A program made the translations under genes and the position numbers. Under the pieces are notes generated by a model, which worked only from the letters and a program-made list of their open reading frames with translations, was not told the origin of the DNA and searched no databases. Below are positions 33,547 to 43,114 of a stretch of DNA of 64,000 bases, piece after piece. The DNA comes from Mucilaginibacter corticis (GTDB lineage: Bacteria > Bacteroidota > Bacteroidia > Sphingobacteriales > Sphingobacteriaceae), in the NCBI RefSeq assembly GCF_007558865.1, contig NZ_VLPK01000001.1:2337485-2401484 (forward strand), written 5' to 3'. Each line of letters opens with the position of its first letter. Position 1 is the stretch's first letter.

Positions 33547-33562
33547 AATGGTTTAATAGGGA

Positions 33563-34807
33563 TCACACCAAATACTCAAACAAGGTCTGTTCTTTATTCA
33601 GTTCGATAACCTCGAAGCGGTGCTCTTCAAAGCGTTTTAAAAGGCCGGTATAATCTTCTTTATTGCTTAGCTCGATCCCTACCAGTGCGGGGCCTTGTTC
33701 CTTTTCTGTCTTTTTGATAAACTCGAAACGGGTAATGTCATCATGCGGGCCTAATACATTGTTCACAAATAATTTGAGCGCGCCGGGCCGTTGGGGGAAA
33801 CGTACTATAAAGTAATGCTTCAATCCCTCGTACAACAAAGACTTTTCCTTGATCTCCTGCATGCGGGCAATATCGTTGTTTCCGCCGCTGATCACGCAGA
33901 CCACTTTTTTGCCTTTAATCTGGTCGATGCATTGGTCTAACACTGCTACCGATAAAGCGCCCGCGGGTTCAACCACTATCGCTTCTTCGTTGTATAGTTT
34001 TAATATGGTGGTACATACTTTTCCCTCGGCAACTAATTTCACATCGTCAAGTGTATTTACACACAGGTCGTAGGTTAAATTACCTACACGTTTTACCGAT
34101 GCACCGTCGACAAACCTGTCTATTTGTTGCAGCGTAACCGGGCCGCCGTGTTTAAACGCCTCAAGCATAGAAGGTGCGCCTTCGGGTTCAACACCTATTA
34201 AGGTGATGCCAGGCTTTTTTTCTTTCAGGTAGGTTCCTGCACCGGCTGCTAAGCCCCCGCCGCCGATAGGCATAACCACCACTTCTGTGCCGGGCAGGTC
34301 TTCTAATATTTCTACACCTACCGTTCCCTGGCCCTCAATAATGCTGTAATTATCAAAAGGGGGGATAAAGGTCATCTGGTGTTCTTTGGTATAAGCCAGA
34401 GCTTCCGCCAGGCAATCATCAAAAGTATCGCCTACCAAAACCAGTTTAACGCTGCCGTTGCCAAACATTTCTGTTTGCTGTACCTTTTGTTTCGGAGTGA
34501 TCTCGGGCATAAAAATTACTCCTTTGGTGCCCAGCTTATCGCATGAAAAAGCTACACCTTGCGCATGATTACCCGCGCTGGCGCAAACAACCCCTCGGCT
34601 TAATTCTTCGGCAGACAGCTGGCTGATCATGTTATAAGCGCCGCGCAGTTTGTAGGAGCGTACCACCTGCAGGTCCTCACGTTTCAGGTAGATCTCGCAA
34701 TCGTATTTTTCTGATAAGCGGGGATTATAAATAAGCGGGGTATGTTTTACAACATCGGCCAGGCGCTGTGCCGCGGCTTCAGAATTTAGTTGAGCAGTAC
34801 CTGACAT
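33563..34807 (-). CDS. ilvA: Threonine ammonia-lyase (biosynthetic threonine deaminase)
   Basis: 414 aa from ATG 34807 (MSGTAQLNSEAAAQRLADVV). PLP enzyme converting threonine to 2-oxobutyrate for isoleucine. PLP Lys lies in VVRSYKLRGAYNM; SAGNHAQGVAFS and the Gly-rich phosphate loop PIGGGGLAAGAG are present. One C-terminal ACT-like domain (YFIVRFPQRPGALKLFVNNV) indicates allosteric control, probably by isoleucine. A longer frame begins at 34852 but runs over the promoter. Last gene of the BCAA cluster, yet it has its own promoter and a REP element before it, so it may be regulated separately. Confidence 0.94.
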   Translation of the reverse strand: MSGTAQLNSEAAAQRLADVVKHTPLIYNPRLSEKYDCEIYLKREDLQVVRSYKLRGAYNMISQLSAEELSRGVVCASAGNHAQGVAFSCDKLGTKGVIFMPEITPKQKVQQTEMFGNGSVKLVLVGDTFDDCLAEALAYTKEHQMTFIPPFDNYSIIEGQGTVGVEILEDLPGTEVVVMPIGGGGLAAGAGTYLKEKKPGITLIGVEPEGAPSMLEAFKHGGPVTLQQIDRFVDGASVKRVGNLTYDLCVNTLDDVKLVAEGKVCTTILKLYNEEAIVVEPAGALSVAVLDQCIDQIKGKKVVCVISGGNNDIARMQEIKEKSLLYEGLKHYFIVRFPQRPGALKLFVNNVLGPHDDITRFEFIKKTEKEQGPALVGIELSNKEDYTGLLKRFEEHRFEVIELNKEQTLFEYLV

Positions 34808-34829
34808 AATACAGTATATTTTTGAGGTT

Positions 34830-34838
34830 GCAAAGTTA
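34830..34838 (-). promoter_or_regulatory. Promoter -7 box of ilvA
   Basis: Minus-strand TAACTTTGC (34838-34830) is an exact TAnnTTTGC box, 22 nt upstream of the ilvA ATG. The adjacent REP element occupies the -33 area. Confidence 0.6.
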
Positions 34839-34847
34839 ACCTTTAAT

Positions 34848-34936
34848 GTCATTTCGATACGAGGAACGAGTGAGAAATCTTAAACGCCTGGCGACAGATC
34901 GCTCGTACAAGATTCTTCGCTATCGCTCAGAATGAC
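34848..34936. repeat. REP-like element, GTCATTTCGA family, copy 3
   Basis: GTCATTTCGATACGAGGAAC at one end and CGCTCAGAATGAC at the other (imperfect). The interior has GTGAGAAATCTTAAACG and ACAAGATTCTTCGC. It lies between leuB and ilvA and upstream of the ilvA promoter. Confidence 0.75.
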
Positions 34937-35017
34937 GATGGGTGTTAAATGACAAAGCCCTATTATAAACAGGGCTTTGAATATTGTTAATTATTCCCCC
35001 TTCAGGGGGTTAGGGGG

Positions 35018-36076
35018 TTACACGTTCGCTGCCAGCCAGTCACCAACTTCGCTAGTTTTGTAGGCTTTGTTTTTGCCGGCCAAGTCTTCGGTAACAACAC
35101 CTTCGGCCAGTGACTTGTTAACCACATCACGAATAGCGGCTGCTTCTTCTTTCAAACCGAAAGCGTCTTCAAACATCATAGCGGCTGAAAGCACGGTAGC
35201 TAACGGATTAGCAATGTCTTTACCTGCTGCCTGCGGATAAGAACCGTGAATAGGCTCAAATAACGACGTATGAACCCCGATTGATGATGATGGCATTAAT
35301 CCCATCGAACCGGAGATAACTGATGCCTCATCGGTCAGGATATCGCCAAATAAGTTTTCAGTGATCAATACGTCATAGCTGCTTGGCCATTGTACAAGGC
35401 GCATAGCCACGGCGTCAACAAACTCATAGCTAACCGTAACTTCAGGATAATCTTTTTCCATAGCCTGTACAGTTTGTCTCCAAAGGCGTGAGGTTTCCAG
35501 TACGTTGGCTTTATCAACACAGCAAAGCTTTTTGCCGCGTTGCATGGCCATTTCAAAACCCAATTTAGCCAGGCGTACAACTTCTTCTTTAGTATAGGTA
35601 CAGGTATCAAATGCGGTATCGCCATCATCTTTACGGCCACGTTCGCCAAAATAAATGCCACCGGTCAGCTCACGTAAAATGATCAGGTCAGTACCTTCAA
35701 TGCGCTCGCGTTTAAGCGGCGAATTATCAATTAGCGACGGGAATGTAAAAGTAGGGCGCACGTTGGCATACAGGCCCAATGCTTTACGCATTTTAAGTAA
35801 ACCCTGCTCAGGGCGCACTTTAGCGGTAGGGTCGTTATCAAAACGCGGGTGGCCAATAGCGCCAAACAATACCGCGTCGGCGGCCATACAAACCGCGTGG
35901 GTCGAATCAGGGTAAGGCTCGCCAACGGCGTCAATAGCAGCAGCGCCGGTAAGGGCCGATGTCCATTCAATTTCGTGGTTAAATTTCTTTGCGATAGCGT
36001 TTGATACTTTCACAGCCTGGTCAATAACTTCCGGACCGATGCCGTCTCCTGCCAAAAGGGCGATATTTAGTTTCAT
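35018..36076 (-). CDS. leuB: 3-isopropylmalate dehydrogenase
   Basis: 352 aa. NAD-dependent oxidative decarboxylation of 3-isopropylmalate in leucine synthesis, and of the 3-methylmalate produced by the citramalate route. Marks: NIALLAGDGIGPEVIDQAV, AVLFGAIGHPRF, RPEQGLLKMRKALGLYANVR, LTGGIYFGERG, DKANVLETSRLWRQTV, DVLITENLFGDILTDEASVI, SLFEPIHGSYPQAAGKDIAN. Length is normal. It follows cimA by 88 nt, a gap with TCTTGATTC word repeats. A CCCCCTTCAGGGGG-type hairpin is just after the stop. Confidence 0.96.
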   Translation of the reverse strand: MKLNIALLAGDGIGPEVIDQAVKVSNAIAKKFNHEIEWTSALTGAAAIDAVGEPYPDSTHAVCMAADAVLFGAIGHPRFDNDPTAKVRPEQGLLKMRKALGLYANVRPTFTFPSLIDNSPLKRERIEGTDLIILRELTGGIYFGERGRKDDGDTAFDTCTYTKEEVVRLAKLGFEMAMQRGKKLCCVDKANVLETSRLWRQTVQAMEKDYPEVTVSYEFVDAVAMRLVQWPSSYDVLITENLFGDILTDEASVISGSMGLMPSSSIGVHTSLFEPIHGSYPQAAGKDIANPLATVLSAAMMFEDAFGLKEEAAAIRDVVNKSLAEGVVTEDLAGKNKAYKTSEVGDWLAANV

Positions 36077-36164
36077 TATGATTTTTTTGATTTCACCGAT
36101 TAAGGTGTGATTTCACTTATTTATTTTGCTTTAGTCTTGTTTCTTGTCTCTTGATTCTTGCCTC

Positions 36165-37682
36165 TTAAATTATATTCAGCATTTTCTGTGTGGCTTTAAT
36201 GGCGCACACGGTTTGATCTGAATCTAAGCCGCGGGTTATAAATTTCTTTTCAGGGGTTTCCCAGGTGATGATGGTTTCGCACAATGCGTCGGTGCTACTG
36301 CCCGGCGCTATACGTACCACGTAGTCTATCAGCGTTGGTAATTTCCTTTTTTTCTTTTGATAAGCTTTTGCCAGTGCTTTCATGAACGCATCAAACTGGC
36401 CATCGCCCTGCGCGTTCTCTTCAAACTTTTCGCCCTCAATATTTATCGAAAGCGTAGCCGAAGGGCGCAGGCCCATAGCATTGGTTAATACGTACGACTC
36501 AACTACCACCTTCTGATCGTAATAGTTGCTGTCCAATACGTCAGATATGATATAGGGCAGGTCTTCCTTGGTTACCGTTTCTTTTTTGTCGCCCAGTTCA
36601 ATTACGCGTTGGGTAACTTTTTTCAGGTCGGCATCGTTCAGTTTCAGGCCCAGTTCCTGAAGGTTCTTTTCAATATTGGCTTTGCCTGATGTTTTGCCTA
36701 AGGCATATTCCCGCTTACGGCCAAAACGTTCAGGTAGCAGGTCGTTAAAATAAAGGTTGTTCTTATTGTCACCATCGGCATGGATGCCGGCAGTTTGGGT
36801 AAATACGTTCTCGCCTACAATAGGTTTATTGGTCGGGATCCGCACGCCCGAGAATGTCTCCACCAGCTTGCTCACTTTGTAAATAGATGATTCTTCTATC
36901 TGTGTCTTAACATCAGGTGCAAAATCATTCAGTACGGCAATAGCGCTTGCCAATGGGGCATTACCTGCACGTTCGCCCATACCGTTAATGGTCAAATGTA
37001 AACCATTTACGCCGGCTTTTACAGCTTCCAAAACGTTAGCAGTACCCAGGTCGTAATCATTATGCGCATGAAAATCGATGTGCATTGTCGGGTACTTTTC
37101 GCGCACTTTGCTTATAAAAAGGAAAGTCTCTAAAGGTGTCAAAACGCCCAGCGTATCCGGCAGCAGTAACCTCTTTACCGGCTGCGTGGTCAGAAAATCG
37201 AGATACTGCCACACGTATTCGGGCGAGTTACGCATGCCGTTGCTCCAATCCTCTAAATACACATTGGTAGCTATGCCGTTTTTGGCGGCAAGGTCAATCA
37301 CCTTTTTTATCTCGGCAAAATGCTGTTCGGGTGTTTTTTTAAGCTGATGGGTAAGGTGGTTTAATGATCCTTTGGTCAGCAGGTTTTGCACCTTAACGCC
37401 GGCATTGATCATCCAGTCGATAGATACCCCGTTATCAACAAACGATAGTACCTCAATACGGTCGGTATAATTATGGCTTGCCGCCCAATCCATAATAGCC
37501 TTTACCGACTGGAACTCGCCTTCAGATACCCGTGCAGAGGCAATCTCCACGCGGTCTACCTTTAACTCTTCAAGCAATAGTTGGGTAATGGTTAATTTTT
37601 CTGATATGGAAAATGATACCCCCGATGTTTGTTCTCCATCGCGGAGTGTGGTATCCATTATCTCTATTTTCCTGCGGTCCAT
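36165..37682 (-). CDS. cimA: (R)-citramalate synthase (LeuA-like, with regulatory domain)
   Basis: 505 aa. DRE-TIM metallolyase: [72 protein letters not shown]. The C-terminal LeuA-type dimer/allosteric domain covers about 385-505. Recalled similarity to Leptospira CimA is high throughout: KVQNLLTKGSLNHL, NVYLEDWSNGMRNSPEYVW, LLPDTLGVLTPLETF, GRKREYALGKTSGKANI. The VYLEDW and DTLGV positions differ from FYAEDAGR and DTNGY in the LeuA of this cluster. It would condense pyruvate and acetyl-CoA, opening a threonine-independent path to isoleucine via LeuCD and LeuB. Specificity is inferred; a second LeuA is the alternative. Confidence 0.82.
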   Translation of the reverse strand: MDRRKIEIMDTTLRDGEQTSGVSFSISEKLTITQLLLEELKVDRVEIASARVSEGEFQSVKAIMDWAASHNYTDRIEVLSFVDNGVSIDWMINAGVKVQNLLTKGSLNHLTHQLKKTPEQHFAEIKKVIDLAAKNGIATNVYLEDWSNGMRNSPEYVWQYLDFLTTQPVKRLLLPDTLGVLTPLETFLFISKVREKYPTMHIDFHAHNDYDLGTANVLEAVKAGVNGLHLTINGMGERAGNAPLASAIAVLNDFAPDVKTQIEESSIYKVSKLVETFSGVRIPTNKPIVGENVFTQTAGIHADGDNKNNLYFNDLLPERFGRKREYALGKTSGKANIEKNLQELGLKLNDADLKKVTQRVIELGDKKETVTKEDLPYIISDVLDSNYYDQKVVVESYVLTNAMGLRPSATLSINIEGEKFEENAQGDGQFDAFMKALAKAYQKKKRKLPTLIDYVVRIAPGSSTDALCETIITWETPEKKFITRGLDSDQTVCAIKATQKMLNII

Positions 37683-37723
37683 TTGGTTGGTGGTCTAATA
37701 AAAATGCGGCGGGCTGTGCGATT

Positions 37724-37816
37724 CCCCTCTCGAGAGGGGTGGAGGGGTGTGTCCTGTCGCTTTGCATAACACACCCCTGCAGCCGCACTGTCCGTCGCGC
37801 CCCCTCTCAAGAGGGG
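37724..37816. repeat. GC-rich hairpin repeat, CCCCTCTCGAGAGGGG family
   Basis: A perfect 16-nt palindrome CCCCTCTCGAGAGGGG (37724-37739), TGGAGGGGTGTG / CACACCCCTGCAG in the middle, and CCCCTCTCAAGAGGGG (37801-37816) at the end. It occupies the cimA-leuD gap of the cluster. Confidence 0.75.
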
Positions 37817-37831
37817 AGCTTTTTATGGAAT

Positions 37832-38428
37832 TTATAAAGGAAGCTGCTTAGCAAATTCCTCAATTTCGCCTTTTATGCTTTGCAGATAGTCGATATCGTC
37901 AAAGCCGTTAAGCAAGTTGTTCTTTTTATAGCCGTTAATATCAAAGCTTTCCTTTTCGCCTGTTGATAACAGGGTAATGGTTTGCGCTTCTAAATTAACC
38001 TCTAATTCTGTTTTCGGATCAGCATAAATAGCCGCGAAGATCTTTTCTAAAAATTCAGGGCTGATCTGTACCGGCAGCACACCAACATTTAAGCAGTTAC
38101 CACGGAAGATATCAGCAAAAAAGCTGGATACCACGCAACGGAAACCGTAATCATAAACAGACCAGGCAGCGTGTTCGCGCGATGAGCCTGAGCCAAAGTT
38201 TTTACCACCCACCAGGATCTTGCCGCTATAGGTAGGATCGTTCAGCACAAAGTCGCTTTTTGGGGTGTTGTCCGCATTGTATCTCCAATCGCGGAATAAG
38301 TTATCACCGAAACCAACGCGCTCTGTCGCTTTCAAAAAGCGGGCAGGGATGATCTGGTCGGTATCCACATTCTCAATAGGCAGTGGTACCGCGGTGCTTG
38401 TAAGTATGTTAAATTTATCGTAAGCCAT
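37832..38428 (-). CDS. leuD: 3-isopropylmalate dehydratase small subunit
   Basis: 198 aa from ATG 38428 (MAYDKFNILTSTAVPLPIEN). A longer frame starts at 38479 but reads through the word-repeat hairpin and is not expected. With LeuC it isomerises 2- to 3-isopropylmalate, and citramalate to erythro-3-methylmalate. Family marks: VDTDQIIPARFLKATERVG, GKNFGSGSSREHAAWSVYDY (swivelling-domain phosphate loop), SSFFADIFRGNCLNVGVLPV. Length matches bacterial LeuD (about 195-200 aa). Confidence 0.95.
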   Translation of the reverse strand: MAYDKFNILTSTAVPLPIENVDTDQIIPARFLKATERVGFGDNLFRDWRYNADNTPKSDFVLNDPTYSGKILVGGKNFGSGSSREHAAWSVYDYGFRCVVSSFFADIFRGNCLNVGVLPVQISPEFLEKIFAAIYADPKTELEVNLEAQTITLLSTGEKESFDINGYKKNNLLNGFDDIDYLQSIKGEIEEFAKQLPL

Positions 38429-38440
38429 ATTTTTATTGGT

Positions 38441-38512
38441 CCATAGTCCATGGTCCATAGTCGATAGTACAAATAGCATTTTGGCTATGGACTATCGACT
38501 ATGGACTATCGA
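38441..38512. repeat. Word-repeat hairpin (CTATGGAC/CTATCGAC family)
   Basis: GTCCATAGTCCATGGTCCAT then AGTCGATAG on one side, CTATGGACTATCGACTATGG then ACTATCGACTG on the other. The sides are complementary with an about 20-nt loop. It fills the leuC-leuD gap almost completely. Confidence 0.78.
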
Positions 38513-38515
38513 CTG

Positions 38516-39922
38516 TTAAACAAGTTCTTCAATTAAAGTACGCGGATCTGTTACTACGCCGGTAACTGCTGCTGCTGCTGCAACCAGCGGGCTGGCCAGC
38601 ATAGTACGTGCGCCCGGGCCTTGCCTGCCTTCAAAGTTACGGTTTGACGTACTCACCGCGTATTTGCCGGCAGGTACTTTATCGTCATTCATGGCTAAAC
38701 AGGCAGAGCAACCCGGCTGACGAAGCTCGAAACCGGCTTCGTTCAAAATATCCAGCAGGCCTTCTTCTTTAATTTGCGCCTCAACAATGTGCGATCCGGG
38801 TACTAACCAGGCCGTAACATTGTCTGCTTTATGCTTGCCTTTTACCAGCGATGTAAATGCCCTGAAATCTTCAATACGGCCATTGGTACAGCTGCCCACA
38901 AAAACAAAGTCAACAGGTTTACCTATCATGGCGTCACCTTCATGGAAACCCATATAGCCTAATGATTTCTCGTAAGTCGCTACACCGCCTTCAACCTGCT
39001 CGGCATCAGGGATGTTATGCGATATACCCATACCCATACCCGGGTTGGTACCGTAAGTGATCATCGGTTCGATAGTTGAACCATCAAAAGTCAATTCTTT
39101 ATCAAATACCGCACCTTCGTCGGTCTTTAAGGTTTTGTAGTAAGCTAACGCTTTGTCCCATGCTTCGCCTTTAGGGCTAAACTCGCGGCCTTTTACATAG
39201 TTAATGGTAGTTTCGTCCGGAGCGATCATACCGCCGCGTGCACCCATCTCAATACTCAGGTTACAAACGGTCATACGGCCTTCCATGGTCATGTTCTCAA
39301 AAACATCACCGGCATACTCTACAAAATAGCCTGTAGCGCCTGATGTGGTCAGTTGTGAGATAATGAACAGGGCAACATCTTTTGGTGTAACCGCTTTGCC
39401 TAATTTGCCATTAATGTTAATGCGCATTTTTTTAGGCTTAGGCTGCATGATACATTGGGTAGCCAAAACCATTTCAACCTCTGACGTACCGATACCAAAG
39501 GCGATAGCGCCAAAAGCACCATGCGTTGATGTATGCGAGTCGCCGCAAACGATGGTTGCACCCGGCTGGGTAATACCATACTCAGGGCCTACTACGTGAA
39601 CGATACCGTTTTTTTGATGGCCCAATCCCCAGTGGCTGATGCCGTATTCTTTTGAGTTTTCTTCCAGCATGTGTAACTGGTTGGCCGATAAAGGATCGGC
39701 AACCGGCTGGTCCTGGTGAATGGTTGGTGTGTTATGGTCGGCAGTAGCGAATGTGCGGTTAGGGTATAATACCCTTGTACCACGGCTCTTTAAGCCTAAA
39801 AAGGCTACCGGGCTGGTAACTTCGTGAATAAGGTGGCGATCAATAAAAAGCACATCCGGCCCGTCTTCGATCTTGCGTACCACGTGCGCGTCCCAAACCT
39901 TATCAAATAATGTCTTGCTCAT
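38516..39922 (-). CDS. leuC: 3-isopropylmalate dehydratase large subunit
   Basis: 468 aa aconitase-fold [4Fe-4S] enzyme. Cluster ligands: Cys in [14 protein letters not shown], and the pair in [16 protein letters not shown]. Also visible: [55 protein letters not shown] [19 protein letters not shown]. It works with LeuD from the next gene. The start at ATG 39922 is supported by a TATCTTTG box 31 nt upstream, so leuCD may have an internal promoter. Confidence 0.97.
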   Translation of the reverse strand: MSKTLFDKVWDAHVVRKIEDGPDVLFIDRHLIHEVTSPVAFLGLKSRGTRVLYPNRTFATADHNTPTIHQDQPVADPLSANQLHMLEENSKEYGISHWGLGHQKNGIVHVVGPEYGITQPGATIVCGDSHTSTHGAFGAIAFGIGTSEVEMVLATQCIMQPKPKKMRININGKLGKAVTPKDVALFIISQLTTSGATGYFVEYAGDVFENMTMEGRMTVCNLSIEMGARGGMIAPDETTINYVKGREFSPKGEAWDKALAYYKTLKTDEGAVFDKELTFDGSTIEPMITYGTNPGMGMGISHNIPDAEQVEGGVATYEKSLGYMGFHEGDAMIGKPVDFVFVGSCTNGRIEDFRAFTSLVKGKHKADNVTAWLVPGSHIVEAQIKEEGLLDILNEAGFELRQPGCSACLAMNDDKVPAGKYAVSTSNRNFEGRQGPGARTMLASPLVAAAAAVTGVVTDPRTLIEELV

Positions 39923-39952
39923 TGTTATTTTGTTTTATTACAATCGGTTATA

Positions 39953-39960
39953 CAAAGATA
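39953..39960 (-). promoter_or_regulatory. Possible internal promoter of leuCD
   Basis: Minus-strand TATCTTTG (39960-39953) matches TAnnTTTG in the 40-nt leuA-leuC gap, but no TTG is found at the right distance upstream. Confidence 0.35.
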
Positions 39961-39962
39961 GT

Positions 39963-41126
39963 TTATGCTATTTTATTAGCGGCCACCAATGTTAACAGAT
40001 CTTCATCATTTATATCTAATTTACTATCAGCCAAAGTAAGGAAACGGTGATATGCATCGGCCAGTTCCTCTTTGCTAAGGTTATAACCTAAGCGCTCCAG
40101 GTGGAACTTTAAAGCATGCCTGCCGCTGCGGGCGGTCAATACAATACTCGCGCTTGGGAAACCAACATCCTCGGGCCTGATAATTTCGTAGTTTTCACGG
40201 TTTTTCAGGAAACCATCCTGGTGGATGCCTGAACTGTGTGCAAAAGCGTTGCTGCCAACAATAGCCTTATTAGGCTGTACCGGCATACGCATTTGCGAGC
40301 TTACCATACGGCTCAGCTCATAAAAATTCTTAGCATTGATATTGGTATATAGGCCCAATACCTGGTGAGTTTTTAAGATCATCACCACTTCTTCAATTGA
40401 AGTATTACCCGCACGCTCACCAATGCCATTAATGGTACCCTCTATCTGGCGGGCACCGTTTTGCAGGCCTGCAACTGAGTTTGCCGTAGCTAAACCCAGG
40501 TCATTATGGCAATGCACAGATATAATGGCCTTATCTATATTCTTAACGTTCTCTTTAAGGAATTTAATTTTTGCTCCGTATTGGTCCGGCAGGCAATAGC
40601 CGTTAGTGTCAGGGATGTTTACCACTGTCGCGCCTGCGGCGATAACAGCTTCAACCATTTGTGCCAGGTAATGAACGTCGGCACGGCCGGCATCCTCTGC
40701 ATAAAACTCAATATCTTCAACAGATTTCTTGGCGTATTTTACGGCTTCAACAGCGCGCTCCAATATCTCTTCGCGGGTACTGTTAAATTTATGTTTGATA
40801 TGCATATCAGACGAGCCAATACCTGTATGTATGCGCGGGTGCTTTGCATATTTAAGCGATTCGACAGCGGCATCTATATCGCCTTTGTTGGCACGGGTTA
40901 GCGCGCAAACGGTGGGGTTCTTTACAGCCTTTGATATCTCTACCACGCTCTGGAAATCGCCGGGGCTTGATATCGGGAAGCCTGCTTCAATAATGTCAAC
41001 GCCTAATGCTTCCAGTTCATGCGCAATCTCAATCTTTTCTGGGGTGGTTAACTGGCAGCCCGGTACCTGCTCGCCATCGCGTAGCGTGGTATCAAAAACA
41101 TAGACTCGGTTTGGATCGTGTAACAT
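39963..41126 (-). CDS. leuA: 2-isopropylmalate synthase (short form)
   Basis: 387 aa from ATG 41126 ([20 protein letters not shown]). Condenses acetyl-CoA with 2-oxoisovalerate, the entry to leucine. DRE-TIM marks: [86 protein letters not shown] and [15 protein letters not shown]. It ends soon after the barrel and linker, so it lacks the regulatory LeuA dimer domain and may be insensitive to leucine. ATGs also exist at 41153 and 41177; the latter is inside a perfect hairpin and is unlikely. Confidence 0.93.
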   Translation of the reverse strand: MLHDPNRVYVFDTTLRDGEQVPGCQLTTPEKIEIAHELEALGVDIIEAGFPISSPGDFQSVVEISKAVKNPTVCALTRANKGDIDAAVESLKYAKHPRIHTGIGSSDMHIKHKFNSTREEILERAVEAVKYAKKSVEDIEFYAEDAGRADVHYLAQMVEAVIAAGATVVNIPDTNGYCLPDQYGAKIKFLKENVKNIDKAIISVHCHNDLGLATANSVAGLQNGARQIEGTINGIGERAGNTSIEEVVMILKTHQVLGLYTNINAKNFYELSRMVSSQMRMPVQPNKAIVGSNAFAHSSGIHQDGFLKNRENYEIIRPEDVGFPSASIVLTARSGRHALKFHLERLGYNLSKEELADAYHRFLTLADSKLDINDEDLLTLVAANKIA

Positions 41127-41156
41127 ATCTTTTATTGTTTGTTGTTGTTTCATTAA

Positions 41157-41182
41157 TAGCGATGGGTATAAACCCATCGCTA
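41157..41182. promoter_or_regulatory. 11-bp hairpin in the ilvC-leuA leader
   Basis: TAGCGATGGGT / ACCCATCGCTA with a 4-nt ATAA loop, 30 nt upstream of the leuA start. There is no T-run, so an RNA-processing or translation-control hairpin is more likely than a terminator. Confidence 0.55.
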
Positions 41183-41201
41183 AATTTATTTGCCCTGGTA
41201 C

Positions 41202-41245
41202 TCCCCCTTTAGGGTCCGAAGGACTCCTATGGAGGGCAGGGGGGC
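41202..41245. repeat. GC-rich hairpin repeat before leuA (CCCCCTTTAGGG family)
   Basis: CTCCCCCTTTAGGGTCCGAAGG... with GGAGGGCAGGGGGG. It overlaps the 3' end of ilvC (stop at 41246). The same family recurs at 44940-44962 and 34991-35020. Confidence 0.6.
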
Positions 41246-42304
41246 TTATGCTTCTACAGCCTGGTTTTCCGGACGTAAGCTACGTACGGTTTTACCTGCC
41301 TGCCATAATTCGCTTTCGCGTAATTCTGCCAATTCAGCATCCAGTTTCTCGCGGTAATCTGGTTTGCTGTTTGAGTCGATTGAACGTTGTGACTCTTTGC
41401 CGGTAGCAACGCTGTTATACAATTCTTCAAACACCGGTTTAGTAGCGTCGCGGAAAGGTTTCCACCAGTCTAAAGCGCCGCGTTGTGCAGTGGTCGAGCA
41501 GTTTGCATACATCCAATCCATACCATTTTCTGCAACTAAAGGCATTAATGATTGGGTTAACTCTTCAACAGTTTCGTTAAATGATTCAGATGGAGAGTGG
41601 CCGTTGCTGCGTAATACTTCGTACTGAGCAGCGAAGATTCCCTGAATACAACCCATTAAAGTACCACGCTCGCCGGTTAGATCGCTATAAACTTCTTTTT
41701 TGAAGTTTGTTTCGAACAGGTAACCGCTGCCTACAGCAATACCTAAAGCAATAACACGCTCAAAAGCTTTGCCTGTAGCATCCTGGTGGATAGCGTAGCT
41801 TGAGTTCAAGCCACGGCCTTGCAGGAACATACGGCGTAATGAAGTACCTGATCCTTTTGGAGCAACCAAAAATACGTCAACATCAGCAGGAGGGATAATA
41901 CCTGTTTGCTCGTTGAAAGTGATACCAAACCCGTGAGAAAAGTATAATGCTTTACCCGGAGTAAGGTGTTTTTTAACAGTTGGCCATAAAGCAATCTGTG
42001 CAGCATCGCTTAATAAATAACAAATTACGGTTCCTCTTTCTAAAGCCTCTTCAATTTCAAAAAGGGTTTCGCCCGGTACAAAACCATCGCTGATAGCTTT
42101 ATCCCATGTTTTTGAATTTTTACGCTGACCAACAATTACGTTGATACCGTTGTCTTTTTGGTTAAGTGCCTGACCCGGGCCTTGTACGCCATAACCAATT
42201 ACAGCTACAGTTTCGTTTTTCAGGATCTCTTGTGCTTTCGATAGAGGGAACTCCTCGCGGGTTACTACATTTTCTTCAGTACCGCCGAAATTTAATTTTG
42301 CCAT
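41246..42304 (-). CDS. ilvC: Ketol-acid reductoisomerase
   Basis: 352 aa class I KARI: converts acetolactate or acetohydroxybutyrate to dihydroxy acids using NADPH and Mg2+. Rossmann motif [31 protein letters not shown] follows, where the basic residues of the QRKNS loop suggest NADPH preference. Metal-site region [20 protein letters not shown] and the C-terminal knotted domain with [18 protein letters not shown]. Length is somewhat above the typical 330, as seen in Bacteroidota. It lies mid-cluster, 122 nt after ilvN. Confidence 0.96.
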   Translation of the reverse strand: MAKLNFGGTEENVVTREEFPLSKAQEILKNETVAVIGYGVQGPGQALNQKDNGINVIVGQRKNSKTWDKAISDGFVPGETLFEIEEALERGTVICYLLSDAAQIALWPTVKKHLTPGKALYFSHGFGITFNEQTGIIPPADVDVFLVAPKGSGTSLRRMFLQGRGLNSSYAIHQDATGKAFERVIALGIAVGSGYLFETNFKKEVYSDLTGERGTLMGCIQGIFAAQYEVLRSNGHSPSESFNETVEELTQSLMPLVAENGMDWMYANCSTTAQRGALDWWKPFRDATKPVFEELYNSVATGKESQRSIDSNSKPDYREKLDAELAELRESELWQAGKTVRSLRPENQAVEA

Positions 42305-42426
42305 TTTTTTGTTGTTTTATTGTTTGATTTAACCGATTCGCATCGATTGTTTATGTTGTTACTTGTTTATTTGATTACACCGATGTGTTTTCGATTACAC
42401 CGATTCTTATTCTATTTTGTTCTCGG

Positions 42427-43032
42427 CTACATGGTAAATACCTTGCTGCCTTTGTTCAAATATTCGTTCTCAATTACTTCTTCGCCCGGTTCTAATCTTT
42501 CAAATTCGCGCAGTTTTGAGTTAAAGCCTTCGCTGTCTTTAATAATAGCTACCCTGGCGCTGCGTACAAACTCTATCAGTCCGTAAGGCTGTAGAATGCT
42601 GATCAGGTTGTCGGTCTCTTCCCGATGGCCGGTAGTTTCAAACACGGTATAATCCTTACGGATCACCACCGCGCGTGCACCGTTTTCGCGTAATAAACGC
42701 TCAACGCTAACTTTCTCTGCAATAATATCTGTTGATACTTTGTACAGGGCAAGTTCCTGCCAGATCACATCCTCATTAGTATGGTAATACACTTTTAAAA
42801 CCTCCACCTGTTTCTCGATCTGGCGGGTAAGTTTGCGTACCACTTCTTCTGATTCGGTGATAACGATATTAAAACGATGGATACTCTCAATTTCTGATGG
42901 AGAAGTATTCAAACTGTCTATATTTATTTTACGGCGCGTAAATATGATCGCTATCCTGTTCAATAAACCAACCTGGTTCTCTGTATAGATAGTGATGTTA
43001 TATTCCTGCTTGCCTAATTCTTCGTTGCTCAT
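42427..43032 (-). CDS. ilvN: Acetolactate synthase small (regulatory) subunit
   Basis: 201 aa. N-terminal ACT domain (YNITIYTENQVGLLNRIAII, FTRRKINIDSLNTSPSEIES) that binds valine for feedback, and a C-terminal ACT-like domain (LALYKVSTDIIAEKVSVERL, FETTGHREETDNLISILQPY, GLIEFVRSARVAI). It partners the large subunit encoded just upstream (ilvB, 82 nt away). The gap carries the GTCATTGGTCATT word. The C-terminal tail NEYLNKGSKVFTM extends beyond the E. coli-type 163-aa form, as usual in Bacteroidota. Confidence 0.94.
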   Translation of the reverse strand: MSNEELGKQEYNITIYTENQVGLLNRIAIIFTRRKINIDSLNTSPSEIESIHRFNIVITESEEVVRKLTRQIEKQVEVLKVYYHTNEDVIWQELALYKVSTDIIAEKVSVERLLRENGARAVVIRKDYTVFETTGHREETDNLISILQPYGLIEFVRSARVAIIKDSEGFNSKLREFERLEPGEEVIENEYLNKGSKVFTM

Positions 43033-43114
43033 TGTCTTATTAATTAGTCATTGGTCATTTAGCTTCGCTGTCATTGGTCATTAACCTTTTAGCTTTCAGC
43101 TTTTACCTTTTTAC

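Noticed and set aside
42320..42586. 88-aa hydrophobic frame (+) across the ilvN-ilvC gap
   Set aside because: It overlaps ilvN antisense for most of its length; hydrophobicity comes from the complement of charged codons.
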